Shown here one piece after another: positions 26,599 through 34,562 of a stretch of DNA of 64,000 bases. The notes beneath the pieces were generated by a model, which saw only the letters and a list, made by a program, of their open reading frames with translations, was not told the origin of the DNA and ran no database searches. Location: assembly GCA_025924715.1 (NCBI GenBank), contig JAICHV010000003.1:1-64000 (forward strand), in the 5' to 3' direction. The DNA is from Alphaproteobacteria bacterium (GTDB lineage: Bacteria; Pseudomonadota; Alphaproteobacteria; Micropepsales; Micropepsaceae). A program made the translations under genes and the position numbers. The stretch's first letter is position 1. Each line of letters begins with the position of its first letter.

Positions 26599-28775
26599 GC
26601 GGGAGCGGGCCGCGGGTCCTGCACCTGTATCGCCGGTTTCGCCCCGACTTCACCGGGGACGGTATTTATTATGAGCAGTTGATTCCGGCCATGGCGCGAG
26701 ACGGCTCGCGCCACACCATTCTGGTGTTCGAGACCCCCGCCCCGCCGGCCTCCGAAACCCCGCCCCTGGACCTCATCTATCTGGAGGCTGCCCCGGACAG
26801 TCCGTTGACCTTGCTGCGCTGGATCGCCGCCCACCGGCACGATTTCGACATTCTACATATTCATACCCATGTCGATCGCATGTTCCTGGGCTATGCCTTT
26901 GCCCGGCTGGCGGGATGGAAAATCATCTATTCCTCCACCCTGGCGGATCGGATCGACGAACTGGTGGCTACTTATCGCCCGATCTACCGGCCGATCGTGC
27001 GGCACTTGTTCGGATTGATCGATGTCTTTGTGGGGATTTCGCCGCGCCTGTTTTCCGGCGATACGCTTCCCGCACCGCGCGTCCGGCTGATCCCGCAAGG
27101 TGTCCGCCGGCAAGACGCCGCCATGGCCGCCGCGCGCGATCAGACGCGCCGCGCGCTTGGAATCGGCGATGACGAGGTCGTGCTGCTGTATGTCGGCTCG
27201 GTCTGTGTGCGCAAAGGCGTCCATCACGTGGTGGAGAATTTCGTCCAACAATCGGCCGAGCAGCATAACCTTCGCCTCATTCTTCTCGGACCGGTGTTGG
27301 AACGCGACTATGGCGATCAGACCATGCGGATCGCCGAGGAGGCCGGTCTGGCCGACCGGCTTACCCATATTCCCTTCGACCCCGCCCCCGACCGGCTCTA
27401 TGCCGCGGCCGATATCTTCCTGTTCGCCTCCACCGAAGAAGGGTTCGGCAATGTCCTGCTGGAAGCGATGAGCCATGGCTTGCCGGTCGTATCGCGTTAT
27501 CTCGCAGGCGTGACGGATGCCTTTATCGAGCATGACCACAATGGCTTTCTGTTCTCCCGCCCCGAAGCGTTCCACGATCTCACCCGGGCCTTGATTCTGG
27601 ATCCGGCTCTCAGGGGGCGGGTGGGAACGGCGGCGCAGGCCACTGTTGCCGAACATTACCGCCTGGACGGGATCGCCACCCGCTATTGCGCGCTTTATCG
27701 CGAGCTCGGGGGCGCCAAAGCACCCACCGAAGGGGGGACTGCCGCGGCCCGCGTGATGCGGCAGGCCGATGATTTCGCGCGCCGGCCGGTGCATTATCGG
27801 CCCGACCGCCCGACCTTGTTTGTGGTGATCGACACCGAGTCGGAATTTGACTGGTCCAAAGGGGTCTCCGCCGATTTCGGCAGAGTCCGTTCGATCGAAA
27901 AACTGCACAGCGTGCAGTCGGTCTTCGAGAAATTCGCGATCACGCCCTGCTATGTCGTCGATTATCCGGTCGCCACCGGCAAAACCAGCGCCACGATCAT
28001 GCGCCAAATGGCGGGCCGCGGCGCCGAAATCGGCGCGCATCTGCAACCTTGGACCACCCCGCCATTCCTGGAACCGGTCGGCGACCGCCATGCCTTTCCG
28101 GGGAATCTGCCGCTTTGGCTGCAGCGACAGAAATTGCTGCGCTTGGGCGAAGCCATTGAGTCCGGCATCGGCGTGCGGCCCCTGGTGTTCAAAGCGGGAC
28201 GCTATGGCATCGGCGCCGCCACCCTGACGCTTTTGGAAGAGCTCGGTTATAATGTCGATCTCAGCGTCGCGCCGGGCTTCGATTATAGCCGCGAACAAGG
28301 TCCGGATTTCCGCGGCTTCGGCGCCGAACTGTCCTGGTTCGGCCAAGAACGTCCGATGCTGGAAATACCCACCACCAGCGGCTTCGCCGGCTTGCTGCGC
28401 AAGGGCGGCCCGCGTCTCTGGAAGATGCTGGAACATGCGGGGCTGCGCCAAATGCATGCGCGCGGGGCGCTGGACCGCGCCGGCCTGTTTTCCCGAATTC
28501 GCCTTTCTCCCGAAGGCTACAGCCTGGCCCAGATGAAGCGGCTGACCACGGAGTTGATCAAGAGCGGCCAGTTGTTCCTCACCTTGAGCTTTCACAGTTC
28601 GTCGCTGCAGCCGGGTTACACTCCTTATTGCCGCACCGCCAAAGATGTCGAGGCCCTGGTGGCAAGGATCGCTGCCTATTTGGAATTCTTCACCCGGGAT
28701 CTGAACGGGGCAAGCGCCAGCCCCCTCGCCATGCATCGCTTCCTGGTCGAGCGCGAACAGGCACCCCTGCCGTGA
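26595..28775 (+). CDS. Glycosyltransferase family 4 fused to a deacetylase-like domain
   Basis: 726 aa from GTG 26595, which overlaps the upstream stop; the track start 26454 lies inside the acetyltransferase. Residues 1 to ~390 are a GT-B transferase (LYRRFRPDFTGDGIYYEQL, HIHTHVDRMFLGY, FASTEEGFGNVLLEAM). After a linker, residues ~420-726 form a polysaccharide-deacetylase/WalW-like domain: LFVVIDTESEFDW, GAEIGAHLQPW and FKAGRYGIG, with LSFHSSSLQPG near the end. One polypeptide may therefore add a sugar and modify it or a neighbour. No signal peptide, so the second domain would also be cytoplasmic. Confidence 0.85.
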   Translation: MSGSGPRVLHLYRRFRPDFTGDGIYYEQLIPAMARDGSRHTILVFETPAPPASETPPLDLIYLEAAPDSPLTLLRWIAAHRHDFDILHIHTHVDRMFLGYAFARLAGWKIIYSSTLADRIDELVATYRPIYRPIVRHLFGLIDVFVGISPRLFSGDTLPAPRVRLIPQGVRRQDAAMAAARDQTRRALGIGDDEVVLLYVGSVCVRKGVHHVVENFVQQSAEQHNLRLILLGPVLERDYGDQTMRIAEEAGLADRLTHIPFDPAPDRLYAAADIFLFASTEEGFGNVLLEAMSHGLPVVSRYLAGVTDAFIEHDHNGFLFSRPEAFHDLTRALILDPALRGRVGTAAQATVAEHYRLDGIATRYCALYRELGGAKAPTEGGTAAARVMRQADDFARRPVHYRPDRPTLFVVIDTESEFDWSKGVSADFGRVRSIEKLHSVQSVFEKFAITPCYVVDYPVATGKTSATIMRQMAGRGAEIGAHLQPWTTPPFLEPVGDRHAFPGNLPLWLQRQKLLRLGEAIESGIGVRPLVFKAGRYGIGAATLTLLEELGYNVDLSVAPGFDYSREQGPDFRGFGAELSWFGQERPMLEIPTTSGFAGLLRKGGPRLWKMLEHAGLRQMHARGALDRAGLFSRIRLSPEGYSLAQMKRLTTELIKSGQLFLTLSFHSSSLQPGYTPYCRTAKDVEALVARIAAYLEFFTRDLNGASASPLAMHRFLVEREQAPLP

Positions 28776-29980
28776 GCGCCACGCCCCTTTCGGTCCTGAC
28801 CTTCACGACGCTCTTTCCCAATCCGGCGCGGCCTTCGCACGGCATCTTCGTCGCCAACCGGCTGGACAAATTGGTGGCCAGCGGCCAGGTGCACGCCCAT
28901 GTGATCGCACCCGTGCCCTGGCGCCCCGGCTTCCTCGATGATCCGCAGTTGGGGAGGCTGGACCAGGTTCCCCTGCGCCGCCGGCACCGCGACTTGGCGG
29001 TGGAGCATCCGCGCTATGCGGTGATCCCCAAAATCGGCATGAGACTGGCGCCCACGCTTCTCTATCGCGCCGCCCGCCGGTCCTTGGAAGGCTTGCTGCG
29101 CGCGGGCCATCGCTTCGACCTGATCGATGCCCATTATTTTTATCCCGACGGCGTCGCCGCGGTCAGGCTGGCCCAGGATTTCGGTCTGCCCGTGGTGGTG
29201 ACCGCACGCGGGACCGACCTGAATCTTATTCCGCGTTATGCCGGTCCGCGGCGCCAGATCATTTGGGCGGCACGCAATGCTAGTGGCCTGGTAACGGTAT
29301 GCGAAGCCTTGAAAACCGAGTTGGTCAAATTGGGAATCCCACCCGAGCGGGTGACCGTGCTGCGCAATGGCGTGGACCTTGCGCGCTTTCACCCTCTGGA
29401 CCGCGATGCCGCGCGCCGGCAGCTTGGGCTGCGCCGCCGCACGCTGTTGTCGGTGGGGCATCTGATCGAGCGCAAAGGCCATCATCACATTATCGAAGCC
29501 CTGGCGCGCCTGCCCGATACCGATCTTTTGATCGCCGGACAGGGGCCGCAGGCGGAAGACTTGGCCAAGCTGGCGCTCCAGCACCATGTGAGCGACCGCG
29601 TCCGCTTCCTGGGAACTTTGGATCCGCAGCGCCTGCGCGAAGCCTATAATGCCGCCGATGCGCTGGTGCTGGCGTCCAGCCGCGAAGGCTGGGCCAATGT
29701 GCTGCTGGAATCCATGGCCTGCGGCACGCCGGTGGTCGCCTCCGCCGTGTGGGGCACACCGGAAGTGGTGGCCGGCCCGGCGGCCGGCGTGCTGATGCGA
29801 AGCCTGGACGCGCAGGGAGTCGCCGAAGCGGTGGAGCGTTTATTTTCGCAATTGCCGCAGCGGGAAGAGACCCGGCGCTATGCGGAAGCTTTCGATTGGG
29901 AGCCCACCACCGCGGGCCAGCTCGCGCTGTTCGGCCGCGTGGTGGCGCAATATCGCGATCAGCCCAGCAGGGCCGCGTAA
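28772..29980 (+). CDS. Glycosyltransferase family 4
   Basis: 402 aa from GTG 28772, overlapping the upstream stop (GTGA); the track extension to 28628 is inside the fusion gene. N-terminal TFTTLFPNPARPSHGIFVANR, middle DLIDAHYFYPDGVAAVRLA, then VLRNGVDLARFHPLD and the donor-site block SSREGWANVLLESMACGTPVV with the E-x7-E pattern. Third gene of the plus-strand set. Overlaps the end of the convergent minus-strand glycosyltransferase by 22 bases. Confidence 0.88.
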   Translation: MSATPLSVLTFTTLFPNPARPSHGIFVANRLDKLVASGQVHAHVIAPVPWRPGFLDDPQLGRLDQVPLRRRHRDLAVEHPRYAVIPKIGMRLAPTLLYRAARRSLEGLLRAGHRFDLIDAHYFYPDGVAAVRLAQDFGLPVVVTARGTDLNLIPRYAGPRRQIIWAARNASGLVTVCEALKTELVKLGIPPERVTVLRNGVDLARFHPLDRDAARRQLGLRRRTLLSVGHLIERKGHHHIIEALARLPDTDLLIAGQGPQAEDLAKLALQHHVSDRVRFLGTLDPQRLREAYNAADALVLASSREGWANVLLESMACGTPVVASAVWGTPEVVAGPAAGVLMRSLDAQGVAEAVERLFSQLPQREETRRYAEAFDWEPTTAGQLALFGRVVAQYRDQPSRAA

Positions 29981-31077
29981 TCGCGCAGCATCTGCGCCAA
30001 ATCGAACTTTTGAAAAGCCAGCGCCTGATTGGCATGCCCCAGCTCCGCCCGTAGTGAAGAGGACTGCGCCAAAGTCGCAAGGGCCCGCCGGAACGCCTCT
30101 TCATCATCCGGCGCAATGGACGCGAAGGCGGAATTTTCCGGCGCCACCATATGGGGCACATCGCCCACCGCGAAAGAAACCACTGGCAGACCGGAGGCCA
30201 TGGCTTCCAATACGCTAAGCGGCATTTGTTCGGTGTCCGAGGAAAGGGCGAAGACGTCGAACCGGGCCAGTTCCAATTCCGGCGCCGAACAACTGCCGGT
30301 GAAACGGATCGCCGAGGCCATGGGGCTGCGGGCCGCGGCCTGTTCCAGCGCGCCGCGTTCCGGCCCCTCGCCCACGATCACCAATTTCAACGGCACCGCG
30401 CTTTGCCCCACCACCTGCGTGAAGGCCTCGATTAGACGCGCCAGATTTTTTTCGCGCCGAAGGGTCGCTACCGTACCGATCGTGACCTCCCCGGTTTGGC
30501 CGCGCGCGGTCGGCACTGCGGCGAACCGCGCGCAGTCCACGCCATTGGGAATGTAGCGCAACCCCCGCGGGGGCAACCGCCACGCCTGCAGCGCGATATT
30601 TTCCAGGTTGCGCGAGGGAACCACCACGACGCAGCCGCCCCGCAAGGCAAACCTGCGGGTCAACGCCCGGCGCGGCAATTGACGGTGTCGCTCCTCCGGG
30701 CCGAAGCCGTCTTCAATATGAACATGGCGGGCCACCGGTCCGAAACGATTCGCCAGACACCAGTCCATCGCGCCCCAGTTATAGGTCAACAGCACGTCGG
30801 GCTCGAGCTCACGCAGCAAGGCGCGGATGCGGCGCCATCCCGAAATGCCGGACTGCTTTGGGATCTGCGGGGTCAAGATGCGGACCGGAACTTCCGCGGG
30901 CAGGTGGCGCGCCATCTCGCAGTTCCCATCCAGCGCGATAATGGTGTGGCGATATCGTTCCGGCGCCGAGCGCACAATTTGCCCCAGGCGAATCTGGGAA
31001 CCGCCAACCGCGAAGGTTGGAAAAATATGCGCGAGGTGCGGCCGCGCCGACGAGTTGTAAATGGCGTTTCCAAACAT
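29959..31077 (-). CDS. Glycosyltransferase family 4
   Basis: 372 aa from ATG 31077; the longer track start (31170) runs into the promoter gap of prsK. Opens HLAHIFPTFAVGGSQIRLG, with LLTYNWGAMDWCLANR and HVHIEDGFGPEE, a combination I associate with alphaproteobacterial exosortase loci. C-terminal donor site SSDTEQMPLSVLEAMASGLPVVS. Single-gene unit divergent from prsK. The 104-base gap to prsK has only a weak EcfG-like element (GGAAC-N16-CATT at 31120-31144, plus strand). Confidence 0.88.
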   Translation of the reverse strand: MFGNAIYNSSARPHLAHIFPTFAVGGSQIRLGQIVRSAPERYRHTIIALDGNCEMARHLPAEVPVRILTPQIPKQSGISGWRRIRALLRELEPDVLLTYNWGAMDWCLANRFGPVARHVHIEDGFGPEERHRQLPRRALTRRFALRGGCVVVVPSRNLENIALQAWRLPPRGLRYIPNGVDCARFAAVPTARGQTGEVTIGTVATLRREKNLARLIEAFTQVVGQSAVPLKLVIVGEGPERGALEQAAARSPMASAIRFTGSCSAPELELARFDVFALSSDTEQMPLSVLEAMASGLPVVSFAVGDVPHMVAPENSAFASIAPDDEEAFRRALATLAQSSSLRAELGHANQALAFQKFDLAQMLRDYAALLG

Positions 31078-31181
31078 CCAGTGTACTGACAATGATTCTT
31101 GCAGTTTCAACGCGCGAGTGGAACAGAACGCATCAACAAGCATTCCGATAGCAGAGATTTTCTTCTGCATTTTAGACTGGG

Positions 31182-33200
31182 ATGGGCTTGTCTTTTCGAA
31201 CCCTCGATTTCGCGGTGGTCGCGCTCGCCTATGGCGTGTTGGCCTTGGCCCTCTGGCGCAAGGGGCGCCGGAGCCTGCATACCGTTGCCCTGCTCGGCGC
31301 CATAACGCTCACTTCGGTCTGGGCTGTCTTGCAAATCGGCGAGCCCCCGCTTTGGTTGCAGCGGATCTCGCCCTCCCTGCGGGATGCCGGCTGGATTTTC
31401 CTGCTGCTGGTCCTGATCCGGTCCGCCGCTTCGACCCAGAAACTTTGGCGCGGGCTGGCCGTGGCCGGTCTGGTGGTGATCGCCACCGATGCGGTGTTCA
31501 ACCTGGTTCCCGTCGAAATCGCCACCGGCGCGGGGCTGCGGCTGAATTCCGCCTTCACCCGCATAGCGGCCGGGGCCCTGGGCTTGGTGCTGGTGGAAAA
31601 CCTGCTGCGCAACGCCACCCGGGACCAACTTTGGGGACTGAAGCTACTGGGGATCGGCCTGGGCCTCAGCTTCGCCTTTAATCTCTTCGTCGAAATCCCG
31701 CCTTTGTTCGGCAACACCCAGCTGGGGAGCTTGGCGCTGGCACAACCACTGATCTATGTGGCGGTGTTGCCGCTTTTGGCAGTGGCGGCGATCCGGATAC
31801 CCAGCATGTCGCTCAAGCTGCACTCGTCGCGGCGCGTGGTATTTCATACCGCGACCTTGGCCGCCACCGGCGTGCTGCTGGAATCCGCGGCGCTCGCCGC
31901 CTTCTATGTCCGCAACTATGGGGGCACCATCGGCACCGTGCTGGCGCTGGTATTGGTTTTTTCCTGCTTGGCGGGGGTTCTGACCGCGGCCGCTTCCGGC
32001 ACCTTCCGCTCGCGCGTCCAGCGCTTCATCAGCGAAAATTTCTTCAGCTACAAATATGATTATCGGGCGGAATGGCAGCGTTTCATCCGTTCCCTGTCGG
32101 CCCAGGACGACGACAGCGTGTCGTTGCAGGTCTTGCGCACGCTGGCGGATTTGCTGGATTGCCCCGGCGGCTTGCTGCTGGTCTGGCGCGAAAATTGGGG
32201 CCGATACATGCCCGGCGCGCAATGGGGAGTCGAGGCGGACCCGGTGCCGATCGAGCCCAATGATGCGATGCTCGAACCCTTCCGCGACGAAGCCAAGGGT
32301 TTTTTGGAACTGGGAAATGACAGCGCGGGGCCGGCCGCCGCGGCATGGCGGCGCCATCATGGCTTTGGCTGGCTGGCGGTGCCCCTTCACTATCGCCACC
32401 AGCTGGTGGGTATCGCGGTGCTGCCTGCGCCGCGGGCCAAGCGCCGGCTGGACTGGGAAGATTGCAATCTGATCTCGCTGGCCGCGGCTCAGCTGGCGAT
32501 TTATCTGGTGCATGACGACACCGCCAAGGCCCTTGCCGATGCCAAGCTGATGGAAGAATTCAATCGCCGCACCGCCTTCATCGTGCACGACATGAAAAAC
32601 GCGATCGGGCAGCTCAGTTTGGTGGCGCAGAATGCCGCGCGTTTCGGCGAAGACCCCCGCTTCCGGGAGGACATGGTGGTCTCGATCCGCCGGTCGGTGG
32701 AACAGCTTCAGGAATTGCTGGCCCGCCTGCGCGGCAAACCCGCACCGGGGCCCCAGGCGGCCCGGATGGATCTTTATGTGTGGCTCGCAGATTTCGTGAA
32801 GGAAAAGAAAAACCTTGGCCTGCCGGTTTCGTTCCAGGCGCAGCCCTGCGATGTCGCGGCAACGGAAATCGATCAGGCGGCGCTGCGCAATGTCCTCAAT
32901 CATGTGGTCGACAATGCGCTGGAAGCGGCGCCGGGATGCGAAGTCGAAATCGGGTTGGACAAGCAGGGCGCGGCCTATCGCATCTCGGTCCAGGACAAGG
33001 GCAAGGGCATGGCGCCCACCTATCTCAGCGACGAATTGTTTCGTCCGCTGCGCAGCACCAAGTCCGGCGGCTTCGGCATCGGCGCCTTCCAGGCCCGCCA
33101 GACGATGCGCGAACTTGACGGTGATCTGCAGGTGTCAAGCAAGCTGGGACGCGGAACCACTGTGCAGTTGACGGTACCCCAACGCGACACTCTGCCATGA
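31182..33200 (+). CDS. prsK: XrtA/PEP-CTERM system sensor histidine kinase PrsK
   Basis: 672 aa. The first ~270 residues are a multi-helix membrane sensor, followed by a GAF-like domain and a kinase core: H-box AFIVHDMKNAIGQ (about 465), N-box NHVVDNALEA, and G-box DKGKGMAPTYLSDELF with GGFGIGAF. This architecture matches PrsK (TIGR02916), which with PrsR controls sigma-54-dependent genes of exosortase systems. Stop and start overlap with prsR (ATGA). The sensed signal is unknown. Confidence 0.93.
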   Translation: MGLSFRTLDFAVVALAYGVLALALWRKGRRSLHTVALLGAITLTSVWAVLQIGEPPLWLQRISPSLRDAGWIFLLLVLIRSAASTQKLWRGLAVAGLVVIATDAVFNLVPVEIATGAGLRLNSAFTRIAAGALGLVLVENLLRNATRDQLWGLKLLGIGLGLSFAFNLFVEIPPLFGNTQLGSLALAQPLIYVAVLPLLAVAAIRIPSMSLKLHSSRRVVFHTATLAATGVLLESAALAAFYVRNYGGTIGTVLALVLVFSCLAGVLTAAASGTFRSRVQRFISENFFSYKYDYRAEWQRFIRSLSAQDDDSVSLQVLRTLADLLDCPGGLLLVWRENWGRYMPGAQWGVEADPVPIEPNDAMLEPFRDEAKGFLELGNDSAGPAAAAWRRHHGFGWLAVPLHYRHQLVGIAVLPAPRAKRRLDWEDCNLISLAAAQLAIYLVHDDTAKALADAKLMEEFNRRTAFIVHDMKNAIGQLSLVAQNAARFGEDPRFREDMVVSIRRSVEQLQELLARLRGKPAPGPQAARMDLYVWLADFVKEKKNLGLPVSFQAQPCDVAATEIDQAALRNVLNHVVDNALEAAPGCEVEIGLDKQGAAYRISVQDKGKGMAPTYLSDELFRPLRSTKSGGFGIGAFQARQTMRELDGDLQVSSKLGRGTTVQLTVPQRDTLP

Positions 33201-34561
33201 TGGAACAAAAAACAGTGGTCGAACCAAAAAGCATTCTTCTGGTCGAAGACGATGACGGGCTGCGGCGGCAACTGGAATGGGCCCTGGCGCCGCGCCCCGT
33301 CCTGGCCTGCGCCAACCGCGTCGAGGCGATGAAGCGATTTCGTCTGGCGGAGAATTGCCATATCGCGATCATCGATCTGGGCCTGCCGCCGGACCGCGAT
33401 GGCGCCGGCGAAGGCCTGGCGCTGTTGTCCGAGATTCTGGCCTGCGAACCGCGCGCCAAGGTGATCGTGGTCAGCGGCAATGACGACCGCGCCAATGCGG
33501 TAAAGGCCGCCGGTCTGGGCGCTTTCGATTTCATCGCCAAGCCGGTCGATGTCGACCTTCTCACCCTGATCGTCACCCGGGCCGAACGCATGCATGCCCT
33601 GGAAGAAGAAAATTTCGTGCTGCGCGAATATACCAAATCGGCCACCCCCGGCATGATCTGCCGCTCGCCCCAGATGCTCGAGGTACAGCGCATGATCGAG
33701 CGGCTCGGCCCGCGCGAGGTCAGCGTGTTGATCCAGGGTGAAAGCGGCACCGGCAAGGAAGTGGTGGCCCGGCTGCTGCATCAATCCTCGCCCCGCCGCA
33801 ACGAGAAATTCATCGCCATCAATTGCGCCTCTATCCCGGAAAATCTTCTGGAAAGCGAATTGTTCGGCCATGAGCGGGGGGCCTTTACCGGCGCCTTTAA
33901 GCAAACACCGGGCAAATTCGAGCTTGCCAACAACGGCACCCTGTTCCTGGACGAAATCGGCGACATGCCGCTGCTGCTTCAGGCCAAGCTTCTGCGCTTC
34001 CTGCAAAGCCGCGAAATGGAGCGGGTGGGCGGACGGGCCACCATCCGTATCAATGTCCGCGTGATTTCGGCCACCAATCAAAGACTGGAGCAGCTGGTCG
34101 CCGAGCAGCGCTTCCGCGAGGACCTTTACTACCGCCTGAACGAGGTCTGCATCAGCCTTCCGCCGCTGCATATGCGCGAAGGCGATCAGACCATCCTGGC
34201 CCATCATTTCCTCAATCTCTGCAACAAAGCCAATGGACGGGCCATCCGCGGCTTCTCGCCCGACGCCTTGGCGGCCATTGCGTCGCATTCCTGGCCCGGC
34301 AATGTGCGCGAATTGGAAAACCGCGTGAAACGCGCGGTGGTGATGGCCGATGGGGCGCTGATTACCGCCGCCGATCTGGATCTTCCGGGCGGCAAACAGC
34401 AAACCCGCAGTCTCAATCTGAGAGCGGAAACCGAGAAACTCGAACGCATGCTGCTGGAGGAAGCCCTGGCCATTTCCGGCGGCAATATTTCGCAGGCGGC
34501 CAAGTTGATGGGAGTGAGCAGACCCTATGTCTATAATCTCAAACGCCAAGCGCAAATCTGA
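33197..34561 (+). CDS. prsR: PrsR, sigma-54-dependent response regulator of the XrtA system
   Basis: 454 aa. Receiver domain with acidic VEDDDG, phospho-acceptor Asp60 in IIDLGLP and the conserved Lys in AKPVD. AAA+ domain with Walker A GESGTGKE, the sigma-54 contact loop [16 protein letters not shown] and R-finger region. C-terminal Fis-type helix-turn-helix ([20 protein letters not shown]). It should activate -24/-12 promoters; the clear candidate in this window is at 42283, before the PEP-CTERM gene. Coupled to prsK upstream. Confidence 0.95.
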   Translation: MMEQKTVVEPKSILLVEDDDGLRRQLEWALAPRPVLACANRVEAMKRFRLAENCHIAIIDLGLPPDRDGAGEGLALLSEILACEPRAKVIVVSGNDDRANAVKAAGLGAFDFIAKPVDVDLLTLIVTRAERMHALEEENFVLREYTKSATPGMICRSPQMLEVQRMIERLGPREVSVLIQGESGTGKEVVARLLHQSSPRRNEKFIAINCASIPENLLESELFGHERGAFTGAFKQTPGKFELANNGTLFLDEIGDMPLLLQAKLLRFLQSREMERVGGRATIRINVRVISATNQRLEQLVAEQRFREDLYYRLNEVCISLPPLHMREGDQTILAHHFLNLCNKANGRAIRGFSPDALAAIASHSWPGNVRELENRVKRAVVMADGALITAADLDLPGGKQQTRSLNLRAETEKLERMLLEEALAISGGNISQAAKLMGVSRPYVYNLKRQAQI

Positions 34562-34562
34562 C

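Noticed and set aside
26853-28736. 627-aa minus-strand ORF
   Set aside because: Antisense shadow of the GT-deacetylase fusion; GC-rich codon bias keeps the opposite frame open, no family motifs.
31120-31144. EcfG-like element before prsK
   Set aside because: -10 reads CATT rather than CGTT; too weak alone.
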